In this document: positions 8,202 through 15,532 of the stretch, in pieces | How the letters are laid out: every line of letters starts with the position of its first letter | Position numbering within the stretch: the first letter of the stretch is position 1 | Assembly: GCF_025999835.1 (NCBI RefSeq) | Contig: NZ_AP025628.1 | Coordinates: 3,348,001-3,412,000 of the forward strand | Direction: 5' to 3' | Source: Caldinitratiruptor microaerophilus | Lineage (GTDB): Bacteria > Bacillota > Sulfobacillia > Symbiobacteriales > ZC4RG38 | Length of the DNA: 64,000 nt | Notes under the pieces: model-generated | What the model saw: only the letters and a program-made list of their open reading frames with translations | Told to the model about the DNA's origin: nothing | The model's database searches: none | Program-made: the position numbers and the translations under genes

Positions 8202-8776
8202 CAGTGGTGGTGCCCCCCGTGTGCGCCCTGGCCGGCCCCTTCCATTTCGTGCGTTCCGGCGGGGGCGAAACTCGAGTTCACGATGCGAACGGGCACGAAG
8301 CCCAGCTCACGGCCGGTATCGGCGTCGTAGACCGCCAGGCGTCCGTCGCAGATCACGGGCTTGTCGCGCTCGGCGCGGGGCAGGGACACGAAGAGGTTCA
8401 GGCTGAACTTGAACCCGGGCGGGATCGGGTCGGCCACGGTCCGGGTGGCCTCCCTCCACCCGGTGTGGTTCACGCTCCAGGACTGGCGAAGCGGACAGCC
8501 CTCCAGCGCAAGGCGGATCCTGGGCGCCTCCTGGCCCTTGTTGACCACCGAGACCGCCATGCGGATGGAGCCCGGCTGCAGGATCCGCTTGAGGTAGCCT
8601 TGCTGCCGCAGGTCGACGGTGACGGGCTTCGGGTTCGCCGACGGGAAGCTGAGCGTGAAGTGCCGCTCCTCGAGAGCCCGGCTCACCTTCGCCCAGGACG
8701 CCACGGCGAAGGGAGCGGCAAAGGCGACGAGGGAGAAGACGGACGTGGCCACGAATCGGGCCATGGGTTTGCGCAA
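8201..8776 (-). CDS. Secreted/membrane-anchored protein with His/Met-rich tail, unknown function
   Basis: 191 residues from a TTG 8 nt after GGGAGGGG; an internal ATG four codons later is the alternative. The N-terminus (RKPMARFVATSVFSLVAFAAPFAVAS) is a signal peptide or anchor. The body looks beta-rich, with two lone Cys (EGCPL, VICDG). The last 20 residues include HEMEG, then GAHGGHHH, a plausible Cu or other metal ligand set. It is the first gene of the operon with the NapH-like protein, a Cys-rich membrane protein and an FNR-type regulator. An extracytoplasmic metal-donor or electron-transfer role is inferred, and no family is assigned. Confidence 0.75.
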   Translation of the reverse strand: MRKPMARFVATSVFSLVAFAAPFAVASWAKVSRALEERHFTLSFPSANPKPVTVDLRQQGYLKRILQPGSIRMAVSVVNKGQEAPRIRLALEGCPLRQSWSVNHTGWREATRTVADPIPPGFKFSLNLFVSLPRAERDKPVICDGRLAVYDADTGRELGFVPVRIVNSSFAPAGTHEMEGAGQGAHGGHHH

Positions 8777-8881
8777 GCAGACACCCCTCCCGCTGTGTAA
8801 GGCGCCGCGCCGGCGTGCGGCGGAGGCCGCGGTGCTGGGCGCCATTGTACCGGGGGGTGTCCAGCGGAAGAAAGGATCCGG

Positions 8882-8924
8882 TCGAACGATTATATTTTCG
8901 TATCCGATAAGTTCGAGAATCGGA
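8882..8924 (-). promoter_or_regulatory. Promoter and dyad operator of the leftward nos accessory operon
   Basis: Reading leftward there is a consensus -10, TATAAT (8894-8889), but no consensus -35 (CTCGAA at 17 nt). An inverted repeat TCCGAT-N10-ATCGGA (8924-8903) covers the -35 zone. Strong -10 plus a dyad at -35 suggests control by a bound regulator. A 105-nt leader would precede the TTG start. Confidence 0.6.
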
Positions 8925-9025
8925 ATTTCGGTGTAGGGCTTGGCCTCGCCTTCAGGTTGTCTTCAGCCGGGCGTGTCACTCTCGCTCCAGCGTGATGACA
9001 AAGCCGGTGAGAGGGGGCGCGGGAT

Positions 9026-9499
9026 GTGGTCAAGTCCCACCTGATGTTGGTCCATTTCCCGATCGCGCTGTTGTTCGTTGCTGTGGTCTTCGAGGTCATC
9101 GGGCACCTGCGCGGTCGGGAGGACTTCCAGAAAGCCGGACTCTACACGCTTCTGGCCGGTTTCGCCGGAGCCGTGCTGGCTGCGTTCACCGGGAAGGTCG
9201 CGGAGGAGAGCCTGGAAAGGTTTCTGACCCGGCGACCGGGCGGTCCCGCCCTGCTCGAGGCGCACGAGATCGCGGCCTACGCGACGGTCGGGATCTTTGC
9301 CGCGATCCTTCTCTGGCGCACTCTCGGCCGTCGCACCCTGCGGGGGTCGGTGCTCGTCGCCTACCTCCTGCTGGCGGCCGTGGGACTCGGAAGCCTCGGC
9401 GTGACCGGCTTCCTGGGCGGCGAGATGGCCCACCCGCAGGGACGGGGCGCACAGGCGCAGGCCGCCGCTGCGATGGGTCGCGACGCGGACGGGGACTGA
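9026..9499 (+). CDS. DUF2231-family membrane protein
   Basis: 157 residues beginning MVKSHLMLVHFPIALLFVAVVFEV at a GTG, with AGGGGG 8 nt upstream. Four membrane helices are visible (about residues 8-25, 38-58, 82-102, 110-130), with conserved His in the first helix (LMLVHFPIAL) and EAHEIAAYAT before the third. These are typical of DUF2231 proteins, which are thought to bind heme or take part in membrane redox chemistry. The tail (HPQGRGAQAQ) is hydrophilic. It is transcribed away from the NapH-like operon and may share its control region. Confidence 0.8.
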   Translation: MVKSHLMLVHFPIALLFVAVVFEVIGHLRGREDFQKAGLYTLLAGFAGAVLAAFTGKVAEESLERFLTRRPGGPALLEAHEIAAYATVGIFAAILLWRTLGRRTLRGSVLVAYLLLAAVGLGSLGVTGFLGGEMAHPQGRGAQAQAAAAMGRDADGD

Positions 9500-9624
9500 G
9501 AGCGCCTGGCCACCCTGGCGGTCCCGGAGGGGCACCCGCTCCGGCTGCGGTTCGCAGCCCGCACGGCCGGACCGTGTTGAGGCTTTTTTCCTTACAGGAT
9601 GCCTCCCCGAAAGCGTTCGTCACG

Positions 9625-9667
9625 GTGATGCACATCACTACCTGCCAGGACGGGCCGGATGTACAAT
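9625..9667 (+). promoter_or_regulatory. FNR-type box and -10 ahead of the NarL-type two-component genes
   Basis: GTGATGCACATCAC (9625-9638) carries the FNR core TGAT-N4-ATCA. The -10 TACAAT (9662-9667) ends 35.5 nt from the dyad centre, so the box sits near -42.5 where a class II activator would replace the poor -35 (TACCTG). Confidence 0.62.
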
Positions 9668-9740
9668 ACTTTCGGGCTAGACCGGGTGCGCCGACCGGCT
9701 TGCCGGGACGGCGACGTAACCCCGGCCCCGGTGACCGCGG

Positions 9741-11474
9741 ATGGATGTGTATCGCCGGCTCCGGACCCTGCGGTGGGTGGCCTTCGCCGTCCCGACCGCG
9801 GTGCTGGCGCTCGTCGTCTGCCTCTGGCGCAACCTCTTCCCCACCACGCCGTGGGCGGCGCTCGTGGCGGAAGTGGGGAGCATCGCCGCCGGATCGTACG
9901 TTTTCTCGATGTGGCTGTTCCGCTTGCTGAGAACCCTGCAGGCCGACATCCTCGACAAGAACTCGCAACTCGAGGCCCTCAACGAGGCAGCGATCAGCAT
10001 CTCGTCGGAACTCTCGCTGGATGCCGTGTTGCAGCAGGTGGTCGAGCGCGCCCGCCGGGTTGCGCGGGCGCGCTTTGCCGCGCTCCGGGTCCTGCCCGTC
10101 GACGGGGAGCCCGCCCATTTCCTCTACGCCGGCATCACTCCGGAGGAGCGGGCCCGGATGGGCCCGGAGCCCTGCGGGCGCGGCGTCCTGGGTGTGATCC
10201 AGGAGACCGGACGGGCCCTGCGGCTGAAGGAGATCCGGAGCCACCCCGCCTCGGTGGGCTTCCCGCCGGGGCATCCGGACATGCACACGTTCCTCGGCGT
10301 CCCGATCCTGTCACGGCGGACGGTGCTCGGCGTCCTCTACCTCACGGAGAAGGAGGGGGCCCCCGAGTTCACGGCGGCGGACGAGGAGGCGGTCACCCTG
10401 CTCGCGAACCAGGCGGCGGTGGCCATCCAGAACGCCCGCCTGTTCGAGAAGGAGCGGCGCACGGCCCAGTACCTGAAGCGGCTCCTGCAGACCTCTCAAG
10501 ACGCCATCGTCGTCCTCGCCTGTGACGGCACCGTCCGGTTCTGGAACCAGGGGGCGGAGTCGCTCTACGGTTACCCGGCCGCCGAAGCGATCGGAAGGGT
10601 GCTTCCGATGGTCCCGGTCCCGGACCGGCCCGCCGTCCTGGAGCGCCTCAGGGCCGTGACGCAGGGCGAGGCGGTTCCGAGCCAGGAGGCGTACCACCAG
10701 CGCAAGGACGGTTCGCTGGTGCCGGTCCTGGCTGCGCTTTCGCCGCTGCCGGCAGCTTGTGGGGACGAGGGCGGGGTCCTTCTCACCGTCAAGGATCTGA
10801 CCGCTCAGAAGCGCCTCGAGGCGCAGCGCCGGCGCCTGGCCCTCCTGGAGGAACGGGAACGGATCGGCATGGACCTCCATGACGGCAGCATCCAGTCCCT
10901 GTACGCGGTCGGCCTCACGCTCGAGACCGCGCGCCGCCTGCTGCCGCAAGGGGCGGAGGAGGCGGCGGTCCGGCTCGCGCAGGCCATCGGACAGCTGAAC
11001 GCCGTCATCCAGGACCTGCGCCGCTACATCCTGGGCCAGGGATCCCCCTGCGGGGCAGAGCGCCCCGTCGAGGAACTGCTGGTCTCGATGGCGCGACGGC
11101 TGGAGGAGCAGGACGCCCTGCACGTCACCGTCGACCTGCAGCCCGGGGTAAGCCACCTCCTGCCCCCCGACGTGTCCCCCCACGTGGCGCACATCCTCGG
11201 GGAGGCCGTCTCGAACGTGCTACGGCACAGCCAGGCCCGCCACGTGGCGTTCGGGCTGCGGCGGGAAGGGGAAGCCATCGTCCTCACCGTGCGGGACGAC
11301 GGCCGTGGGTTCGACGTGGCGGCGGCGCAGGAAGACGGACATTTCGGTCTCCGGAACATGCAGGTGCGGGCGGCTCTCCTCGGGGGCGAGTGCCGGGTGC
11401 GTTCCGCGCCCGGCAGCGGCACGGTCGTCGAAGTCCGGGTGCCGGTGGAGGTGGAGGTGGTGGGCCGTGTCTGA
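9741..11474 (+). CDS. NarL-family sensor histidine kinase (TM-GAF-PAS-HisKA_3)
   Basis: 577 residues. Two N-terminal membrane helices (12-30, 40-62) have almost no external loop. A GAF domain (about 80-235) and a PAS domain (243-355; RFWNQGAESLYGYPAAEAIG) follow. The HisKA_3 dimerisation helix has ERERIGMDLHDG with phospho-His 380. The ATPase domain has EAVSNVLRHSQ and DDGRGF. This kinase type works with LuxR/NarL-class response regulators, here the overlapping gene downstream. The lack of an external sensor loop points to sensing through GAF or PAS, perhaps redox or NO. An FNR-type promoter lies just upstream. Confidence 0.93.
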   Translation: MDVYRRLRTLRWVAFAVPTAVLALVVCLWRNLFPTTPWAALVAEVGSIAAGSYVFSMWLFRLLRTLQADILDKNSQLEALNEAAISISSELSLDAVLQQVVERARRVARARFAALRVLPVDGEPAHFLYAGITPEERARMGPEPCGRGVLGVIQETGRALRLKEIRSHPASVGFPPGHPDMHTFLGVPILSRRTVLGVLYLTEKEGAPEFTAADEEAVTLLANQAAVAIQNARLFEKERRTAQYLKRLLQTSQDAIVVLACDGTVRFWNQGAESLYGYPAAEAIGRVLPMVPVPDRPAVLERLRAVTQGEAVPSQEAYHQRKDGSLVPVLAALSPLPAACGDEGGVLLTVKDLTAQKRLEAQRRRLALLEERERIGMDLHDGSIQSLYAVGLTLETARRLLPQGAEEAAVRLAQAIGQLNAVIQDLRRYILGQGSPCGAERPVEELLVSMARRLEEQDALHVTVDLQPGVSHLLPPDVSPHVAHILGEAVSNVLRHSQARHVAFGLRREGEAIVLTVRDDGRGFDVAAAQEDGHFGLRNMQVRAALLGGECRVRSAPGSGTVVEVRVPVEVEVVGRV

Positions 11475-12192
11475 GTCGGAAGGCGGCCGGGTTCGCGTGC
11501 TGATCGTGGACGACCACGCGGTGGTCCGCGCCGGGCTGCGGGCGCTGGTCGAGATGGAAGGGCGCTTTCAGGTGGTGGGCGAGGCCGGCACCGCCCAGGA
11601 GGCGGTCGAGCGGGCGCTGGCCGACCCGCCTGACGTGGTGCTGATGGACGTCCGCCTCCCCGGGGAGAGTGGCATCGAGGCGTGCCGGGAGATTCGCGCC
11701 CGCCTTCCCGGTACCCGGGTCGTGATGCTCACCTCGTACCCGGACGAACAGGCGGTCGTCGCCTCCGTGCTGGCGGGCGCTTCCGGCTACCTTCTCAAGG
11801 ACATCGACCCGCGGGGCCTGCGGGACGCGCTCGAGATCGTGGCGCGGGGCGGGTCGCTCCTGAGCCCCGACCTGGTGACCCGGGTGCTGGCCGGAGTGCG
11901 CCGGCAGGCGGAGTCCGGGCCGGGCCCGGACGCCATCGAGCGGCTCACCGCCCAGGAGCGGCAGATCCTCACCCTGATCGCGGAGGGGAAGACCAACCGG
12001 GAGATCGGTGAGGTCCTCTACCTGAGCGAGCACACGGTCAAGAACTACATCAGCCGCCTGTTCGAGAAGCTCGGCCTCAGCCGGCGCTCCGAGGCGGCCG
12101 CCTATCTGGCGCGGTATGAACGCCGGGTCGGGCTCGGTCCGGCAGCCGGCGGGAGTACTGCGGGGGACGGGAACGGAGTCGGGGTGCGCTAG
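11467..12192 (+). CDS. NarL/FixJ-family response regulator
   Basis: 241 residues. GTG lies inside the end of the kinase gene (8-nt overlap) behind GGAGGTGG. The receiver domain has the acidic pair in LIVDDHAVVRAGL, phospho-Asp 61 (VVLMDVRLPG), Thr in VVMLTSYP and Lys in YLLKD. The C-terminal LuxR-type helix-turn-helix reads LTAQERQILTLIAEGK, then LSEHTVKNYISRLFEKL. It should bind DNA when phosphorylated by the adjacent kinase. The nos cluster is the likely target because of position; that is inference. Confidence 0.94.
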   Translation: MSESEGGRVRVLIVDDHAVVRAGLRALVEMEGRFQVVGEAGTAQEAVERALADPPDVVLMDVRLPGESGIEACREIRARLPGTRVVMLTSYPDEQAVVASVLAGASGYLLKDIDPRGLRDALEIVARGGSLLSPDLVTRVLAGVRRQAESGPGPDAIERLTAQERQILTLIAEGKTNREIGEVLYLSEHTVKNYISRLFEKLGLSRRSEAAAYLARYERRVGLGPAAGGSTAGDGNGVGVR

Positions 12193-12262
12193 GCCTTCCG
12201 ACGTACGAGCGCGTGTTCGCACCGGCCCGCATCGTAATCCCAAGGCATCAGGCGAATAGCAC

Positions 12263-12290
12263 GGAGGGGCAGGGGTACCGGCCCCTCCTT
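12263..12290 (+). terminator. Terminator after the two-component operon
   Basis: Stem GGAGGGGC / GCCCCTCC with a 10-nt loop, followed by TTCCTGTGTC, a weak T-rich tail, 70 nt past the response regulator stop. Confidence 0.65.
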
Positions 12291-12338
12291 CCTGTGTCAG
12301 TTTCACCGGTTCGGGCGGTGGGAAGTGAGCCCGAGCGG

Positions 12339-12358
12339 CCATCGTCCCAGGGCGATGG
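12339..12358 (+). promoter_or_regulatory. Inverted repeat ahead of the receiver-nosZ operon
   Basis: CCATCG and CGATGG flank TCCCAGGG, 46-65 nt before the receiver gene start. It is a candidate regulator site for the nos operon. No convincing -35/-10 pair was found (best -10 TACGCT, 12366-12371), as would be expected for an activator-dependent promoter. Confidence 0.35.
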
Positions 12359-12403
12359 CTTCCGGTACGCTCAAGGTAGCCACGAAGCAAGGGGGCGGTG
12401 CAG

Positions 12404-12817
12404 GTGGCCTCCCCCTCGACCGGCATCCGGGTCCTGATCGTCGACCCCCACCCCGGCGTCCGGACGGCCCTCGCGCAGGCTCTGGGAACCGCGCCGGGCA
12501 TCGGGGAGGTAAGGGCGGTCGGCGGCGCCGCCGAGGCGCTGGCCGCGGTCGGGACCTGGCGGCCCGACGTGGTGCTGCTCGAGACCAAGCGGCGGGGCGG
12601 GGACGGCCTGGACCTCCTGCGCCGCCTCGCGCGTGGGGGTGAGGGTCCGCCGGTTCTCGTGGTGACCTCCTATCCGGACGCACTCGAACGCCTGGAGGTG
12701 ATGCTCGCGGGAGGCAGCGGGTACCTGCTCAAGGACGTGGCCACCGAAGTCCTCGTCGCGGCGGTGCTGGGCGCCCACCGCACGAGGGAGACGGAACAAG
12801 GGAGGGATGACCGGTGA
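12404..12817 (+). CDS. Receiver-only pseudo-response regulator, coupled to nosZ
   Basis: 137 residues from the GTG 9 nt after AGGGGG; a GTG two codons earlier is less well spaced. It is a CheY-like receiver with no output domain. The phospho-acceptor Asp is replaced by Glu 60 (VVLLETKRRGG), and one residue of the acidic pocket is lost (IVDPHP instead of DD). The switch Thr (VVTSYP) and Lys (YLLKDV) are kept. Asp-to-Glu often mimics the phosphorylated state. Its sequence echoes the NarL-type regulator just upstream, suggesting duplication and loss of the DNA-binding part. Its stop overlaps the nosZ start (GTGA). Confidence 0.85.
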   Translation: MASPSTGIRVLIVDPHPGVRTALAQALGTAPGIGEVRAVGGAAEALAAVGTWRPDVVLLETKRRGGDGLDLLRRLARGGEGPPVLVVTSYPDALERLEVMLAGGSGYLLKDVATEVLVAAVLGAHRTRETEQGRDDR

Positions 12818-14811
12818 GACAAGGGAGAAAGCGCCTGGCCGCCCTGGCGGCGAGCATGGCCGTCCTGCTCGTCCTGGCCGGATGTACGCCGGGCAAGGGC
12901 GGCGGCGCGGGCGGCGCCGGCCCGAGCGGTCTCGGCGAGTCGGCGGATCAGATCATCAAGGCGCGCGGTCTCACCCCGGACGACGTGACGGCCGCCCTCA
13001 AGACCTACGTGCCGTCGGGCAAGTACGACGAGTTCGTGATGTTCTCGTCGGGCGGCCACTCGGGCCAGGTTCTGGTCATCGGGGTGCCGTCCATGCGGAT
13101 CCTGAAGATCATCGGGGTCTTCACGCCGGAGCCCTGGCAGGGGTGGGGGTACAGCGACGAGACCCGGGAGATCCTCAAGCAGGGGTCCATCGACGGCAAG
13201 GAGATCACCTGGGCCGACACGCATCACCCGGCGCTGAGTGAGACCAATGGAGAGTACGACGGCCAGTGGCTGTTCATCAACGACAAGTCGGGGGGCCGGG
13301 TGGCCGTCATTGACCTCCGGGACTTCGAGACCAAGCAGATCGTGAAGAACCCGCTCTTCATCAACGACCACGGTTCGACGTTCGTGACCCCCAACACGGA
13401 GTACGTGATCGAGGGTTCCCAGTACTCGGTGCCCCTCGGCTGGGAGTACGCACCACTGGAGCAGTACAAGGAGAAGTACCGTGGCCTCCTGACCCTTTAC
13501 AAGTTCGATCGTGAGAAGGGCCGCATCGACCTGGAGAAGTCCTTCTCGATCGAACTGCCGCCGTACTGGCAGGACCTGGCCGACGCCGGCAAGGGCGAAA
13601 GCGAAGGCTGGCTGTTCCTGAACTCCCTGAACGCGGAGATGGCCACCGGCTCCGGCGTGCAGGGGCAGCCGTTCTTCGAGGCCGGCACCGCAGGTCGCGA
13701 CATGGACTACCTCCACATCGTCAACTGGAAGAAGGCGGAAGAACTCGTCCGGGCGGGCAAGTTCGAGACGATCAAGGGGATGCGGGTCATCCGGCTGGAC
13801 ACGGCCGCCAAGGAGGGCGTGCTCTTCCTGGCCCCCGAGCCCAAGAGCCCGCACGGCGTCGACGTCGCCCCCCGCGGCGACTACATCGTGGTCTCCGGGA
13901 AGCTGGACCCGCACGTGACGATCTACAGCTTCAAAAAGATCCAGGAGAACATCGCCAAGGGCAACTTCGACCGGGACGAGTTCGGCGTGCCCGTGCTCAA
14001 GTTCCAGGACGTCATGGAGGCGCAGGTCGAACTCGGTCTCGGACCGCTCCACACCCAGTTCGACGACAAGGGCTACGCCTACACGAGCCTCTTCCTGGAC
14101 AGCGCCGTGGCCCGCTGGACGCTGGGGCCGCCGTACAACAACGAGGGCGGCTGGAAGCTGGTCGGTAAGATCCCCGTCCACTACAACGTGGGCCACATCG
14201 CGATGCCGGAAGGCGACACGGCCAAGCCGGCTGGCAAGTACCTGGTCTCCCTCAACAAGTGGTCCATCGACCGCTTCCTGAACGTCGGTCCCCTGCTCCC
14301 GCAGAACTTCCAGCTGATCGACGTGAGCCAGCCCGGCGACAAGATGCAGCTCCTGTACGACATGCCCATCGGCATGGCGGAGCCCCACTACGCCCAGATC
14401 ATCCGCGCCGACCGGCTGAAGGCCTGGGAGGTCTACCCGGAGGTCGGCTGGAACCCGGGCACGCAGTCCAAGGATCCCAACGCCGTGGAGCCCGGCAAGG
14501 AGCGGGTCGAGCGGCACGGGAACGAAGTGCACGTCTACATGACCGCGATCCGGAGCCACTACACGCCGGAGAAGGTCCAGGTCAAGAAGGGCGACAAGGT
14601 GATCTGGCACATCACCAACATCGAGCGGGCGCGCGACGCGACGCACGGCTTCGCCCTGCCGGGCTACAACATCCAGCTCAGCCTCGAGCCGGGGGAGACG
14701 CAGACGTTCTCGTTCGTCGCGGACCGTTCGGGCACGTTCACGTACTACTGCACGGAGTTCTGCTCGGCGCTGCACCTCGAGATGGCCGGATACTTCCTCG
14801 TGGAGCCCTAG
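12814..14811 (+). CDS. nosZ: Nitrous oxide reductase, lipoprotein (clade II) type
   Basis: 665 residues. It reduces N2O to N2 outside the membrane, the last step of denitrification. The N-terminus is a Sec-type lipoprotein signal with lipobox LAGC (Cys 24), not a Tat twin-Arg signal, which marks the atypical clade. A seven-bladed propeller carries the CuZ histidines: DTHH (137, 138), DHG (186), PHGVD (347), PLHTQ (413), a sixth His in HYNVGH (461 or 456) and PHYAQ (525). The C-terminal cupredoxin has CuA ligands His 611, Cys 646, Cys 650, His 654 and Met 657 (CTEFCSALHLEM). All needed ligands are present, so it should be functional. GTG start behind AGGGAGGG. Confidence 0.97.
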   Translation: MRQGRKRLAALAASMAVLLVLAGCTPGKGGGAGGAGPSGLGESADQIIKARGLTPDDVTAALKTYVPSGKYDEFVMFSSGGHSGQVLVIGVPSMRILKIIGVFTPEPWQGWGYSDETREILKQGSIDGKEITWADTHHPALSETNGEYDGQWLFINDKSGGRVAVIDLRDFETKQIVKNPLFINDHGSTFVTPNTEYVIEGSQYSVPLGWEYAPLEQYKEKYRGLLTLYKFDREKGRIDLEKSFSIELPPYWQDLADAGKGESEGWLFLNSLNAEMATGSGVQGQPFFEAGTAGRDMDYLHIVNWKKAEELVRAGKFETIKGMRVIRLDTAAKEGVLFLAPEPKSPHGVDVAPRGDYIVVSGKLDPHVTIYSFKKIQENIAKGNFDRDEFGVPVLKFQDVMEAQVELGLGPLHTQFDDKGYAYTSLFLDSAVARWTLGPPYNNEGGWKLVGKIPVHYNVGHIAMPEGDTAKPAGKYLVSLNKWSIDRFLNVGPLLPQNFQLIDVSQPGDKMQLLYDMPIGMAEPHYAQIIRADRLKAWEVYPEVGWNPGTQSKDPNAVEPGKERVERHGNEVHVYMTAIRSHYTPEKVQVKKGDKVIWHITNIERARDATHGFALPGYNIQLSLEPGETQTFSFVADRSGTFTYYCTEFCSALHLEMAGYFLVEP

Positions 14812-14828
14812 GGACACGGGGCCTGAAC

Positions 14829-14848
14829 GGCCGGCGGGGGCGCCGGCC
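14829..14848 (+). terminator. GC hairpin between nosZ and the nosB-like gene
   Basis: Perfect 8-bp stem GGCCGGCG / CGCCGGCC with a GGGG loop, 17 nt after the nosZ stop. There is no T-run; it more likely stabilises the abundant nosZ transcript or lets through partial readthrough than ends the operon. Confidence 0.45.
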
Positions 14849-14911
14849 CGCTGAGGGCCTGCGCCCCCCCACCCCGCGCACCGGACGTCCGGGGCCAAGG
14901 GAGGATCTGAC

Positions 14912-15532
14912 GTGATCACCACGAACGCCGCGCGCGTCCAACGCACCGGCCTGAGCCCCCTCCTCCGCGGGCTGGGGCTGGCCCTGGCTGCAGGGCTGCT
15001 CCTCTACTCCATGACGCTGCCGTGGTGGAGGATCGTCCTCCACGCGCCCCAGTACCCGAAGGGGCTCCAGGCGGTCGCGTACCTCACACGGCTGGAGGGC
15101 GACGTCGCCGAGATCGACACACTCAACCACTACATCGGCATGATGCGCCTCGACGACGCCGCGCGGCTGGAGAAGAGCCTCGTCCCCTACGTGCTCCCCG
15201 CTTTCGCGGCGCTGGCGCTTCTGGCCATCTTCCTGCGAGGGTGGTGGCGCTGGCTCGCCGCCCTTCCCCTGATCCTGTTCCCCGCCGCATTCGCGGCGGA
15301 CCTTCAGGCGTGGCTCTACATCGCCGGTCACACGCTGGACAAGCGCGCGCCCCTGAGCAGCAGCATCAAGCCGTTCACCCCGAAGCTCCTGGGAACGGGC
15401 AAGATCGCCCAGTTCGCGACCACCGCCTCCTTCGAGGCCGGCTTCTGGGTGGCCCTCGCTGCCGCGGTGCTGGCCGTGGTCGTGCTGCTCCAGCGTGAGC
15501 CGCGCGAGGGGAAAGGCAGGCGGAACGGATGA
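14912..15532 (+). CDS. nosB: NosB-like membrane protein
   Basis: 206 residues with four membrane helices (about 18-36, 92-108, 112-130, 172-192). A 50-residue outer loop carries QYPKGLQAVAYL and DTLNHYIGMM. Clade II nos clusters place a multi-helix protein, NosB, directly after nosZ, and this gene matches in position and topology. Its molecular role is unknown; it may help electron transfer or maturation. GTG start with AAGGGAGG upstream. Its stop overlaps the nosD start (ATGA). The name rests mainly on context. Confidence 0.7.
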   Translation: MITTNAARVQRTGLSPLLRGLGLALAAGLLLYSMTLPWWRIVLHAPQYPKGLQAVAYLTRLEGDVAEIDTLNHYIGMMRLDDAARLEKSLVPYVLPAFAALALLAIFLRGWWRWLAALPLILFPAAFAADLQAWLYIAGHTLDKRAPLSSSIKPFTPKLLGTGKIAQFATTASFEAGFWVALAAAVLAVVVLLQREPREGKGRRNG

